NCBI GenBank assembly: GCA_013378375.1 | Contig: JACAFT010000019.1 | Span: 1 to 19,714 of the forward strand | From: UBA57 sp013378375 | Lineage (GTDB): Archaea > Thermoproteota > Nitrososphaeria > Nitrososphaerales > UBA57 | Direction of reading: 5' to 3' | DNA length: 19,714 bases | Position numbers and translations under genes: made by a program | Shown: in pieces, positions 1 to 7,706 of the stretch | Layout: each line of letters opens with the position of its first letter | Numbering within the stretch: the first letter of the stretch is position 1 | The notes under the pieces: model-generated | Database searches by the model: none | Seen by the model: the letters and a program-made list of their open reading frames with translations, nothing else | Told to the model about the DNA's origin: nothing

Positions 1-273
1 TAATTCAGTTATATTATTTTTTTCATTATGAACTAATTTTCCAATAACATCAATTGTACTTTGTCTTGGAATAGTTTGAATATTTGTCCATACATCACTT
101 GAAATAAGATTTTTTTTGATTACCAATTGTAATTTTCCGGTTGAATTTCTTAGTGTTAAAAAAATTAACGAACCTATTGATCTAGAATCTTCAATCCATC
201 CAATAATACGAATATTATTATTATAATGTGATTTATCAATATTAGAAAAATTTTCAATATAATTATTCGTCAT
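1..273 (-). CDS. aspS: Class IIb aminoacyl-tRNA synthetase, N-terminal fragment (probably aspartyl-tRNA synthetase)
   Basis: The minus-strand frame starts with ATG at 273 and stays open to the window edge (91 codons), so only the N-terminus is present. It reads as the anticodon-binding OB fold of class IIb synthetases: an NNNIRIIGWIEDSRSIGSL stretch followed by IFLTLRNSTGKLQLVIKK, matching the family pattern GWV-x-x-R-x-x-G-x-x-FL-x-LRD-x-x-G-x-x-Q. Archaeal AspRS has exactly this layout and spacing; AsnRS or LysRS cannot be excluded because the catalytic domain is outside the window. It would charge tRNA in the cytoplasm. The gene is divergent from the DUF378 gene. On the minus strand an AT-rich element near 290-300 lies at TATA distance from the start, consistent with a leaderless transcript. 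Confidence 0.8.
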   Translation of the reverse strand, partial: MTNNYIENFSNIDKSHYNNNIRIIGWIEDSRSIGSLIFLTLRNSTGKLQLVIKKNLISSDVWTNIQTIPRQSTIDVIGKLVHNEKNNITEL

Positions 274-300
274 TTACATCAATAATAGTTCATTTATGCC

Positions 301-314
301 ACAGATATATATTG
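301..314 (+). promoter_or_regulatory. TATA box of the DUF378 gene
   Basis: The element GATATATATT sits about 25-30 bp upstream of the ATG at 336. That is the distance from an archaeal TATA box to the transcription start, so the mRNA is probably leaderless; no Shine-Dalgarno sequence precedes the ATG. Confidence 0.5.
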
Positions 315-335
315 TTCTTTGACCTATAATTTTTA

Positions 336-554
336 ATGCCAGGTAGTCCAATTCCAGAACCATTAGGTCGGATTGCACATATTTTATTAGTAATTGGCGG
401 TCTCAATTGGGGTCTTGTTGCCTTAGCTAACACTAATCTTGTTGAGATTATTGCTAATGCTACAGGTGCTAGTGTTGTAGGAACATTAATTTATACACTA
501 GTTGGTTTAAGCGCTATAATTAGCGTAATAGACGTTGCAATGACTTCTAAATAA
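336..554 (+). CDS. DUF378 family small membrane protein
   Basis: This 72-residue protein has two hydrophobic helices (about residues 12-32 and 44-67). The first contains LLVIGGLNWGLVALANTN, the hallmark of DUF378 proteins (LLxxGxLNWGLVGL), followed by NLVE and a second helix with TLIYTLVGLSAI, also as in the family. The length is typical. The function of the family is unknown; it is an integral membrane protein. The gene stands alone, divergent from the synthetase gene and convergent with nnrD. A run of seven T at 594-600 is a likely archaeal-type terminator for it. Confidence 0.85.
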   Translation: MPGSPIPEPLGRIAHILLVIGGLNWGLVALANTNLVEIIANATGASVVGTLIYTLVGLSAIISVIDVAMTSK

Positions 555-589
555 TTTCAATATTACGAGCTGTGTTTACGCAACTCATT

Positions 590-600
590 ATTATTTTTTT
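590..600 (+). terminator. Poly-T terminator between convergent DUF378 and nnrD genes
   Basis: TTATTTTTTT lies about 40 bp past the DUF378 stop and just before the nnrD stop on the other strand. Oligo-T tracts without a hairpin are the usual archaeal terminators. Confidence 0.4.
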
Positions 601-601
601 A

Positions 602-1450
602 TTATTTTAATTGATTAAATTTTTTTATATAATTCCCTAATAGTATTAAAAATTCGGAAGCTAAAAATTGAAATCCAAATTTTTCATATACCAATTCTCC
701 GGTTTTACCCATTACAAAAGTTCCTATTATTGAAGATTCAATTTCTGTGTATCCTGTTGATAAATAAGTAGCTATTACTCCAGATAATATATCTCCCGTT
801 CCACCTTTTGTCATACAAGAATTACCTGATGTATTTATGAATACGTCAGATCCATTAGAAATATAATCATTTTTTCCTTTTACAATTACTGTAAACTTAT
901 GTTCTTTTGCATAACTTGTTATTGATTTTTTAATATTTTCTTCATTGTTTAATTCAGAATTTACTAATTTACTAAATTCACCTAAATGAGCAGTTATAAT
1001 GATATTTTTACCTGATATATTATTCAATAATTCGGTGTTTATTGCTCCTGCATCTAAAACTATACCAATATTCTTTTTTTGTAATTCTGAAACTAACCTA
1101 ATTAAACCATTTATTTTTTGATTAATCAATCCCGGACCTATGACAAATGAATCAATGTTTTTTCTGAAATTTAATATTTTATTAGAATTTCCAAGTGTAA
1201 TCTTTGAATCCGGTAAGGGATAAACAATTAAATCAGGAGCTATTGAACGAATTGGATCTGCTATAACTTTTGGTACAAATACATATGACAAATCCGAACC
1301 TGAACGTAATGCGCCTAGTGCCGAAAGAGCAGGGGCTCCATGGTATAATCTACTCCCTCCAACAATACCAACTATTCCATTTTCACCTTTGCGAGATGAT
1401 GATTTTCTTGGTTTTATTAGAGTTCTAATATATTTTTCGTCGATTATCAT
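602..1450 (-). CDS. nnrD: ADP/ATP-dependent (S)-NAD(P)H-hydrate dehydratase
   Basis: This protein repairs hydrated NADH and NADPH (NADHX/NADPHX) by dehydrating them at the expense of ATP or ADP. It is a 282-residue ribokinase-like fold. Visible family motifs are GIVGIVGGSRLYHGAPALSA near residue 27, the LDAGAIN strand near 131, ITAHLGEFSKLV near 152, VIVKGKNDYIS, and the catalytic/nucleotide loop CMTKGGTGDILSGVIATYL near 212, where GGTGD holds the catalytic Asp. In many organisms this domain is fused behind the NnrE epimerase domain; here it is standalone and no epimerase is in the window. The gene is divergent from guaB, with only about 70 bp between start codons. The start at 1450 is the only Met that keeps the N-terminal helix; the identification is firm. 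Confidence 0.9.
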   Translation of the reverse strand: MIIDEKYIRTLIKPRKSSSRKGENGIVGIVGGSRLYHGAPALSALGALRSGSDLSYVFVPKVIADPIRSIAPDLIVYPLPDSKITLGNSNKILNFRKNIDSFVIGPGLINQKINGLIRLVSELQKKNIGIVLDAGAINTELLNNISGKNIIITAHLGEFSKLVNSELNNEENIKKSITSYAKEHKFTVIVKGKNDYISNGSDVFINTSGNSCMTKGGTGDILSGVIATYLSTGYTEIESSIIGTFVMGKTGELVYEKFGFQFLASEFLILLGNYIKKFNQLK

Positions 1451-1480
1451 CTATTTAAAATATAAAACATGTATGGAATA

Positions 1481-1492
1481 AAAAAGTTATAT
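1481..1492 (+). promoter_or_regulatory. TATA box of guaB
   Basis: AAAAAGTTATAT is centred about 30 bp upstream of the ATG at 1520 and lies downstream of the alternative ATG at 1469. This positions transcription start at or near 1520 and argues for the shorter IMP dehydrogenase with a leaderless mRNA. Confidence 0.5.
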
Positions 1493-1519
1493 CCTTCAGT
1501 CTTATTGATTAACTATGGA

Positions 1520-2974
1520 ATGAGTAACAATAATATTGAAAATGACCTTACAGTAGGTTATACTTTTGACGATGTTTTATTAATTCCTCAAAGATCAAGA
1601 ATTTCCTCACGAAAAGATACTAATTTACAATCTAATTTATCTAAAAATATTCGTTTAAATATTCCTGTAATAAGCGCAAATATGGATACTGTTACTGAAT
1701 CAAATATGGCTATAAAAATTGCTAGTTTAGGAGGTATTGGAATTATTCACAGATTTATGACAATTGAAGAGCAAATTAATGAAGTTCTAGCAGTAAAAAG
1801 ATCAGAAGGAATAATGATAGAAGACCCTGTTACAATAAATCAGGATGGAACTGTTGGACAAGTCAAAAATTTGATGTTGAGTAATAAAATTGGAGGAATA
1901 TTAGTTAAAGATAGTTCAAATAAATTATTAGGAATAATTACTAAACGGGATTTATTTTTTGAATATACTGATAATAAATCTGTTAAAGAAATAATGACCA
2001 AAGATCTAATTACTGCACCTGAAGGTACTAGTTTAGATGACGCAAAAACTATTTTTATAAATAATAAAATTGAGAAATTACCAATTGTTAATTCATCAAA
2101 TGAACTTGTTGGTTTAATTACAAGTAAAGATATTTACAAAAGAGAAAAATTTCCAATTTCGTCAAAAGATAAGAAAGGAAGATTAATGGTAGGAGCTGCA
2201 ATTGGAGTAAGAGACGAGGATGTAAATCGAGCAATAAACTTAGCTAATGCAGAAGTTGACGCAATTGTTATTGATATTGCTCATGGTCATTCTGATCATA
2301 CAATTAATATGATTGAAAAAATTAAAGATAAAATTGGAAATGTGGATTTAATTGTTGGCAATGTCGCTACTGCAGATGGCACAAAAGATTTAATCGAAGC
2401 AGGAGCTGACGCAATTAAAGTGGGAGTCGGATCTGGTTCAATTTGTATAACCCGTATTGTGACTGGAGCTGGAGTTCCCCAATTAACCGCTATAATGAAT
2501 TGTTCTGCAGTTGCGAAAGATAAAAATATTCCAATCATTGCAGACGGAGGAATTAGAAATTCAGGAGATGTTACTAAAGCATTAGCTGCAGGTGCTTCTA
2601 CAGTGATGATTGGAAGTTTATTGGCAGGCACTGATGAAAGTCCAGGAATAATAGTATCTCGTCCTAATGGAAGGTATAAAATGACAAGAGGTATGGCTTC
2701 ATTAGGAGCTGCTTTGGATCGAAGAACAAAGGAAACTAATTCAATGGGTGAAGAAGAAATGTTGGAATATGTACCTGAAGGAGTTGAAGCATTAGTTCCT
2801 TATAGAGGAAAAGCAAGCGAATTAATAAACAAATTAGTAGGAGGTTTAAGATCCGGTTTAAGTTATTCTAATGCAAAAACTATTGAAGAATTACAAAAAA
2901 ATAGTCAATTTATTAGAATTACTAGTGCAGGTAAAGCTGAAAGTGGTGCGCACGATGTTCACATAGTGGATTAA
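1520..2974 (+). CDS. guaB: Inosine-5'-monophosphate dehydrogenase
   Basis: IMP dehydrogenase oxidises IMP to XMP with NAD+, the committed step of GMP synthesis in the cytoplasm. The protein (484 residues from the ATG at 1520) has the TIM barrel beginning TFDDVLLIPQRS, a pair of CBS domains at about residues 95-210 (EIMTKDLITAPEG, KIEKLPIV), the catalytic loop GVGSGSICITR with the active Cys at residue 309, the IMP-phosphate segment GGIRNSGDVTKALAAGAS, the RGMASLGA flap and the C-terminal GLRSGLSYSNA. E. coli GuaB has its catalytic Cys at 305, so the 1520 start fits; an in-frame ATG at 1469 would add 17 residues of non-family sequence and lies upstream of the TATA box. It is followed one base later by the deoxyhypusine synthase gene, so the two are co-transcribed. 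Confidence 0.95.
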   Translation: MSNNNIENDLTVGYTFDDVLLIPQRSRISSRKDTNLQSNLSKNIRLNIPVISANMDTVTESNMAIKIASLGGIGIIHRFMTIEEQINEVLAVKRSEGIMIEDPVTINQDGTVGQVKNLMLSNKIGGILVKDSSNKLLGIITKRDLFFEYTDNKSVKEIMTKDLITAPEGTSLDDAKTIFINNKIEKLPIVNSSNELVGLITSKDIYKREKFPISSKDKKGRLMVGAAIGVRDEDVNRAINLANAEVDAIVIDIAHGHSDHTINMIEKIKDKIGNVDLIVGNVATADGTKDLIEAGADAIKVGVGSGSICITRIVTGAGVPQLTAIMNCSAVAKDKNIPIIADGGIRNSGDVTKALAAGASTVMIGSLLAGTDESPGIIVSRPNGRYKMTRGMASLGAALDRRTKETNSMGEEEMLEYVPEGVEALVPYRGKASELINKLVGGLRSGLSYSNAKTIEELQKNSQFIRITSAGKAESGAHDVHIVD

Positions 2975-2975
2975 T

Positions 2976-3911
2976 TTGATAGATAAATTAGACAAAATAA
3001 AAGATATTAATGTTAATGAAATCAAAACATTTCCTGATTTATTAAATGCAATGGGAGAAATGGGTGGATTTAATGCCAGTCTTACTAACGACGGTTTCAA
3101 GATAATTCAAAACATGATTGATGATTCTCAATGTCTTAAATTTTTATCATTTCCTGCAGCTCTTGTCGCTACTGGTAATAGAGGTCTATTAAAAGAATTG
3201 ATCAAACGGAAATATTTTGATGTCATTATTACAACTTGTGGAACTTTAGACCATGATCTTGCAAGAACATATCGGGATTATTATCAAGGAGATTTTGATT
3301 TTGATGATATCCTTCTTGATAAAAATGATATTCATAGATTGGGTAATATTTTCATTCCTAAAGCATCATATGGCGAAATCATAGAAGAAAAAATGTCTTA
3401 TATTCTTGAAAATCTGTATAATTCTGATCAAAAAAATCTCGCGCCTTCGGATATAATCAAAGAAATGGGTATTGTAATTGATAACGAAGATTCAATATTA
3501 TATTGGGCACAAAAAAATGACATTCCTATAATTGTTCCGGGTATAATGGATGGTTCTGTTGGTAGTCAGATATGGTCCTTCAGTGAAACACATAAAGATT
3601 TTTCTTTAGATATTTTGAAGGATCAACGAATTATTTCTGATTATGTGTTCAAATATAAAAAAAGTGGGGCTTTGATAATTGGCGGAGGTATATCAAAACA
3701 CCATACTATTTGGTGGAATCAATTTAATGGCGGTTTAGATTATGCAGTTTATATTACGACTGCTACTGAGTTTGATGGAAGTTTAAGTGGAGCTAGAACT
3801 AAAGAAGCTATTTCTTGGGGTAAGATCTCAGATTTAGCACATCATGTTACAATTAACGCTGAAGCTAGTGTTGTTCTTCCACTTTTAGTCAGGTCTTTGA
3901 TTCACGAGTAG
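2976..3911 (+). CDS. dys: Deoxyhypusine synthase (TTG start)
   Basis: The enzyme transfers the aminobutyl group of spermidine to a lysine of aIF5A with NAD+ as cofactor, the first step of hypusine formation. The 311-residue product has the family N-terminus (DLLNAMGEMGGFNA), the NAD-site segments VIITTCGTLDHDLARTY and GGGISKHHTIWW (KHH at 241-243), and the C-terminal catalytic block ATEFDGSLSGARTKEAISWG with the enzyme-intermediate lysine at residue 283 (SWGKI). The gene starts with TTG two bases after the guaB stop codon; the first ATGs downstream would remove part of the conserved N-terminal segment, so TTG is preferred. Tight linkage to guaB implies one transcript. It ends just before the pyrophosphatase gene, which seems to have its own AT-rich promoter. 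Family and activity are near certain; only the start is inferred. Confidence 0.95.
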   Translation: MIDKLDKIKDINVNEIKTFPDLLNAMGEMGGFNASLTNDGFKIIQNMIDDSQCLKFLSFPAALVATGNRGLLKELIKRKYFDVIITTCGTLDHDLARTYRDYYQGDFDFDDILLDKNDIHRLGNIFIPKASYGEIIEEKMSYILENLYNSDQKNLAPSDIIKEMGIVIDNEDSILYWAQKNDIPIIVPGIMDGSVGSQIWSFSETHKDFSLDILKDQRIISDYVFKYKKSGALIIGGGISKHHTIWWNQFNGGLDYAVYITTATEFDGSLSGARTKEAISWGKISDLAHHVTINAEASVVLPLLVRSLIHE

Positions 3912-3957
3912 ACTTTAAATAAAACTCAATTGAAATTAATTTAGGTTAGAAACATAA

Positions 3958-6048
3958 ATGGCAGACCCTTTGACATTAATTGATTATATTGCGCCTTTAG
4001 TAGGATTCTTATCGATTGTTTTTGCAGGACTAATTGCACTCCAAATTAATAAACATGAAATCGGCACTGAAAAAATGACTGAAATTTACAATGCGATTAG
4101 GACTGGTTCTAAAGCATATTTGTACAGACAATACAAAACTATTTCCATAATTGCCATTGTTCTAGCTATTGTCTTATTCGTAGCATTTGATAATCCGCGT
4201 GATGGAATTCCAAAAATCAGTTTCTCCTTCTTAGTTGGAGCTGCTTTTTCTTTACTTGCAGGATATGTTGGAATGGATGTAGCTACGAGGGCAAACGCTC
4301 GTACTGCTACTGCTGGAAAACATGGAACTCAATTACCACTGGATATTGCGTATCGAGGAGGTCTAGTAATGGGTTTATTCAATGTTGGATTAAGTCTTAT
4401 AGCTGTTTCCGCTCTTTTCTATCTTTACGGTCAAGAAATTTCATTAATCGTTGGATTGGCATTTGGATCTAGTTTAGCTGCATTATTTGCTCAATTAGGC
4501 GGAGGAATTTTTACCAAAGCTGCAGACGTAGGAGCTGATTTAGTTGGAAAAGTCGAAGCTGGAATTCCAGAAGATGATCCACGTAATCCTGCAGTAATTG
4601 CAGATAATGTAGGGGATAATGTCGGAGATGTAGCTGGACGAGGAGCTGATTTATTTGAATCAATTACTGCTGAAAATATTGCTGCTATGATTGTAGGAGT
4701 GGCAATTGCTTCTATTTTAGATAACTCTGCATTTGTAATATTGCCTTTATTGGCTTGTGCCTTGGGATTAATAGCTACAGTTATTGGATTACCATTTGTT
4801 CGATCCAAAAACTTTACCGATCCAATGATTCCAATGAGAAATGGTATGATTGTTACTACTGTTTTGGTTATTATTGGATTATATTTCCTCATAACTCAAA
4901 CTGTACAAAGTATAAATTTGTTTTATGCTTCATTAGTTGGAGTTTTCTCTAGTTTAATGATATTTGTAATAACTTTGTATTATACGGCCAGTAAATATCG
5001 TCCTGTCAATACAATTTCTGAGGCATCAGAAAGTGGACCGGGCGTTAATATTATTACTGGGTTTTCAGTTGCGTTAGAAAGTACGGTTCTTCCAATATTG
5101 GTAATTATATTTGCATTAGGAGGTGGATTTTACTTTGGCGAACTATTCGCATTAGAACATGCAGGTAAAATATCTCCACAGTTAGGAGGAATTTATGGTA
5201 CGGCCGTAGCAACAATGGGAATGCTTTCTGTTGCAGGTGTAATATTGAGTATGGATGGTTTTGGACCAATTGTAGATAATGCAGGAGGAATGGCTGAAAT
5301 GTCTGGAGCAGATAAATCACTACGAGATAGAATTGATTTATTTGACGCAGCAGGAAATACGACAAAGGCCTTGACTAAAGGTTATGCCTTGAGTTCTGCA
5401 GGTTTAGCAGCTCTTATTCTATTTCAAGCATATTTAATTGATTTAACTCATCTTTCAAATGAAATAGTTACTGTTGAAAGTATAATAATCAATCTCATTG
5501 ATTATAAAATCATTATAGCTCTATTTATTGGAGGATTGCTACCATATGCATTTGCTTCTTTTGCTATTCGTGCTGTTGGAAAGACTGCGTTTGAAGTAGT
5601 TGCTGAAGTAAGACGTCAATTTAAAGAAAAACCAGGAATTCTTAAAGGAACAGAATCACCAGATTATGGTAAAGCCATAGATATTAGTACAATTGCAGCT
5701 CAAAAAGAAATGATTATTCCAGGATTATTACCTGTGGTCGTTCCATTGATTGTTGGTGTAGTTCTTGGTCCATTTGCGGTAGGAGCATTTTTACTTAGCG
5801 CTACTGTCAGCGGTACTTTACTTGCATTCATGATGAATACTGGTGGTGCTGCCTGGGACAATGCAAAAAAGAATATTGAAACAGGTAAATTTGGCGGAAA
5901 AGGATCTGATGCACACAAAGCTGCAGTAGTAGGAGATACACTTGGAGATCCATTCAAAGACACAGCAGGACCTGCTTTACACGTACTTGTTAAGTTAATT
6001 AATACAATATCTTTGACATTTATTCCATTGTTCTTGATGTTTGCTTAG
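3958..6048 (+). CDS. hppA: Membrane-bound proton-translocating pyrophosphatase, K+-independent type
   Basis: This integral membrane pump couples PPi hydrolysis to proton export. The 696 residues are highly hydrophobic, consistent with the usual 16 helices. The PPi/Mg site motifs are all visible: DVGADLVGKVEAGIPEDDPR, then DNVGDNVGDVAGRGADLFES, the central block MDGFGPIVDNAGGMAEMSG, and the C-terminal GDTLGDPFKDTAGPALHVL. In the segment GNTTKALTKG the first key residue is Lys470 and the fourth is Thr473. Family knowledge ties Lys at this place to K+-independent proton pumps, whereas K+-dependent enzymes have Ala, so this is predicted to be a K+-independent H+-PPase rather than a Na+ pump. The gene is monocistronic by appearance and is followed closely by tRNA-Cys. 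Confidence 0.96.
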   Translation: MADPLTLIDYIAPLVGFLSIVFAGLIALQINKHEIGTEKMTEIYNAIRTGSKAYLYRQYKTISIIAIVLAIVLFVAFDNPRDGIPKISFSFLVGAAFSLLAGYVGMDVATRANARTATAGKHGTQLPLDIAYRGGLVMGLFNVGLSLIAVSALFYLYGQEISLIVGLAFGSSLAALFAQLGGGIFTKAADVGADLVGKVEAGIPEDDPRNPAVIADNVGDNVGDVAGRGADLFESITAENIAAMIVGVAIASILDNSAFVILPLLACALGLIATVIGLPFVRSKNFTDPMIPMRNGMIVTTVLVIIGLYFLITQTVQSINLFYASLVGVFSSLMIFVITLYYTASKYRPVNTISEASESGPGVNIITGFSVALESTVLPILVIIFALGGGFYFGELFALEHAGKISPQLGGIYGTAVATMGMLSVAGVILSMDGFGPIVDNAGGMAEMSGADKSLRDRIDLFDAAGNTTKALTKGYALSSAGLAALILFQAYLIDLTHLSNEIVTVESIIINLIDYKIIIALFIGGLLPYAFASFAIRAVGKTAFEVVAEVRRQFKEKPGILKGTESPDYGKAIDISTIAAQKEMIIPGLLPVVVPLIVGVVLGPFAVGAFLLSATVSGTLLAFMMNTGGAAWDNAKKNIETGKFGGKGSDAHKAAVVGDTLGDPFKDTAGPALHVLVKLINTISLTFIPLFLMFA

Positions 6049-6090
6049 AACAGATAATCTCTAATATTATAATTTATACAAAAGTCATAC

Positions 6091-6178
6091 GGTGAGTTGG
6101 CGGAGAAATAATATTCTGTAACGGTTACGCGTGCGCCTGCAGAGCGTATATACGTGGGTTCAAATCCCACACTCACCT
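6091..6178 (+). tRNA. tRNA-Cys (anticodon GCA) with about 15 extra bases in the D-loop
   Basis: The acceptor stem GGTGAGT (6091-6097) pairs perfectly with ACTCACC (6171-6177), and the discriminator at 6178 is T, the usual base for tRNA-Cys. The anticodon arm is TGCGC / CTGCAGA / GCGTA (6132-6148) with anticodon GCA at 6139-6141. The variable loop is five bases, and the T arm is GTGGG-TTCAAAT-CCCAC (6154-6170). The D arm opens normally (TGGCGGAG, 6098-6105) and closes normally (GGTTACGC, 6123-6130), but 17 bases separate A14-G15 from the conserved GG instead of the usual one to three. That gives 88 nt in place of about 73. The excess is most simply a non-canonical tRNA intron, known in Thermoproteota and Nitrososphaerota, or an expanded D-loop. 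CCA is not encoded. Confidence 0.9.
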
Positions 6179-6506
6179 TTACACGAACAAAATTATCCCA
6201 AATAAATTTCTCATTTGAAGATAAATTGTTATCACATCTGCCTTCTATTTACTCTAAATTATTGTGATTTTATGCTCGAAATACGCTTAATTGACTACCG
6301 GATACAATTGGTCTTTTTATTGATGTTCGACTAGATTATTGGATAAAATATCATAAAACTATGTAAATAGACTTAGTTTTGTATTTTAACTCTATTCTAA
6401 TACTTTTAATTGAAAATCATTAATAATTAATCTTTTAAAATTTAAAATTAAGTATTATCCGGGTTTATTTTTGCCTTTAAGACCAGTTTTTATTCGATTC
6501 AACTCG
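6179..6506. other. AT-rich intergenic spacer without recognised gene
   Basis: About 330 bp between tRNA-Cys and the promoter of the zinc-ribbon gene. I see no ORF above about 20 codons with support, no C/D or H/ACA motif set and no long inverted repeat. It may hold only the tRNA 3' trailer and upstream promoter sequence. Confidence 0.5.
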
Positions 6507-6507
6507 G

Positions 6508-6517
6508 ATTTATATAC
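6508..6517 (+). promoter_or_regulatory. TATA box of the 46-aa zinc-ribbon gene
   Basis: ATTTATATAC lies about 40 bp upstream of the ATG at 6550, predicting a short leader. That leader contains a Shine-Dalgarno-like GAGGT at about 6538-6542, seven bases before the ATG. Confidence 0.55.
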
Positions 6518-6549
6518 ACATTTTGCAATGTAGAAATGAGGTAATTGAC

Positions 6550-6690
6550 ATGGTCGAAGCATACTGTGTAAAATGTAGAACAAAGCGGGAGATGAACGAT
6601 CCAAAGAAAATTACCATGAAAAATGGTAAGCCAGCTACACAAGGCATATGCCCTGAATGTGGAACAAAACTATTCAGAATCGGAGGATAA
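6550..6690 (+). CDS. 46-residue zinc-ribbon protein (DUF5679-like)
   Basis: This very short gene encodes a two-knuckle zinc ribbon: Cys6-x2-Cys9 in AYCVKCRTKREM and Cys34-x2-Cys37 in GICPECGTKLFRIGG. The linker contains KNGKPATQG. The sequence resembles DUF5679, a small archaeal and bacterial zinc-ribbon family of unknown role; the pattern is like ribosomal or polymerase-associated ribbons and implies nucleic-acid or protein binding. A GAGGT Shine-Dalgarno sequence precedes the ATG, and a clear TATA box lies upstream. A PadR-type regulator starts 36 bp downstream and may be read through. The gene is too short for default ORF cutoffs but the motif and regulatory signals make it convincing. Confidence 0.88.
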   Translation: MVEAYCVKCRTKREMNDPKKITMKNGKPATQGICPECGTKLFRIGG

Positions 6691-6725
6691 TAATTCATCT
6701 CCATCCCCTTTTTTATGAAGAAAAA

Positions 6726-7124
6726 ATGTCAAAATTAGTTATAAATGCCCCTAAAGGATTACTGAGATTAGTAATCTTGGATATATCATCAAAAAATCCA
6801 ATTAGTGGGACTGAGGTTATTAGGCATATAGAAAATCAAACAAATAACAAATGGAAACCCAGTCCAGGTTCAGTCTATCTAATTATAAAAAATCTGTTAA
6901 AACAAGAGTATTTAGTTGAAATATATTCCCCAGAAAGTAATCATAAAAAATATGCGTCTACTTCAAAAGGCAAATCTTTAATGATCTTAGAAAAAGAAAA
7001 ATTAGAAGAATCTCTAACCAAAAATCTGTATTCAATTAAAATTATGGCAGATTTACTAGATATGAATGATATTGAATTAATGAATATGATAAAATCTAAT
7101 TTAGAGGATTCAGTCGTTAAATAG
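6726..7124 (+). CDS. PadR-like winged-helix transcriptional regulator
   Basis: From the ATG at 6726 the product is 132 residues. It begins APKGLLRLVILDISSKNPIS and continues GTEVIRHIENQTNNKWKPSP then GSVYLIIKNLLKQEYLVEIY, the classic PadR winged helix in which the PSPGSVY segment leads into the recognition helix. The C-terminal half (residues 75-132) is a charged helical region likely used for dimerisation. The frame is open further upstream, to 6657, but that part overlaps the zinc-ribbon gene and is not PadR-like, so 6726 is chosen. It should be a cytoplasmic DNA-binding repressor responding to an unknown signal. Its 3' end overlaps the convergent gene at 7110 by 15 bp. Confidence 0.85.
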   Translation: MSKLVINAPKGLLRLVILDISSKNPISGTEVIRHIENQTNNKWKPSPGSVYLIIKNLLKQEYLVEIYSPESNHKKYASTSKGKSLMILEKEKLEESLTKNLYSIKIMADLLDMNDIELMNMIKSNLEDSVVK

Positions 7125-7553
7125 ATTATTCCATTTTTTACATATATAATATGATATTCTCCAAAATCCTACAGAAGGAGGTTTATTAGGTATGTCGAAT
7201 ATATTTCTCGAATACATATATAGAGTCTTATTCCTAGTTTCATCCCACATAGGCACGTTTTTCTGAATAAAACCCATATCTATTAATGTTCTTAATAAAG
7301 TCATGTAGAAATTTCTTCTACTATATTTGAAAGTTAAGCCATTTTCAAGTATGAGTCCAGATTGTAAATTATTTGCAAACTCGCTCATTGAATTTTTTGA
7401 TACAACTCCCTCATTTTCTATCAACCATTTAGAGAACAAATCTGCAGCATTTTTAGTTCTTTTATCAGGAAATATTATGTCAAAAATATTAGTAGAAGAC
7501 ATTACTCTTTCTTCTGAAAGCATACGAAGTCTCGATTTTATGGTAGCTGGCAT
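7110..7553 (-). CDS. Uncharacterised protein, helical, possibly winged-helix
   Basis: I do not recognise this 147-residue protein. It is soluble and basic-to-neutral, with no membrane helix, signal peptide or Cys motif. The middle (residues about 40-100) alternates helices with a LLRTLIDMGFIQKN segment and a following aromatic, strand-like YMYSRNIFDI, a pattern seen in winged-helix domains. Start codons at 7523 and 7502 are alternatives; from 7553 upstream the minus strand carries a TATA-like CATATTTATC at about 7577-7567. Coding potential is supported by length in an AT-rich genome; the opposite strand also has a 97-codon frame that I treat as its shadow. It is convergent with the PadR gene (15-bp overlap). 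Confidence 0.65.
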   Translation of the reverse strand: MPATIKSRLRMLSEERVMSSTNIFDIIFPDKRTKNAADLFSKWLIENEGVVSKNSMSEFANNLQSGLILENGLTFKYSRRNFYMTLLRTLIDMGFIQKNVPMWDETRNKTLYMYSRNIFDIPNKPPSVGFWRISYYICKKWNNLFND

Positions 7554-7629
7554 AAATAATTATGATAAATATGGCATTATTCCTATTAGGTCAAAAATAA
7601 TTTCCAGTAATGTGAGATAAAGTTATCAT

Positions 7630-7668
7630 ACTTGAGGGCAATAAGTTGGGGAGAATCGCCCTCAAAGT
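7630..7668. other. GC-rich hairpin between two minus-strand genes
   Basis: TTGAGGGC at 7632-7639 pairs perfectly with GCCCTCAA at 7658-7665; two further pairs form across one bulged A. The loop is 18 bases. A second hairpin TCGTTTAT/ATAAACGA follows at 7676-7693. The pair sits between the stop of the 7707-7940 gene and the start of the 7110-7553 gene, so it may be a terminator, a leader structure or a small RNA. Confidence 0.45.
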
Positions 7669-7706
7669 GACTCGGTCGTTTATAAATAAACGAGCATAAT
7701 ATGTTA

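Noticed and set aside
1469..1519. Longer start of IMP dehydrogenase
   Set aside because: It lies upstream of the likely TATA box and adds residues not seen in the family.
2296..2631. 111-codon minus-strand frame inside guaB
   Set aside because: Antisense shadow of a well-conserved gene; composition follows the complementary codons.
4491..5963. Several minus-strand frames inside the pyrophosphatase gene
   Set aside because: All mirror the repetitive, Gly/Ala-rich membrane protein and have no own signals.
7327..7620. 97-codon plus-strand frame
   Set aside because: Opposite the 7110-7553 gene and without a ribosome-binding site or motif; the minus-strand frame is longer and has a better promoter, though this choice is not certain.
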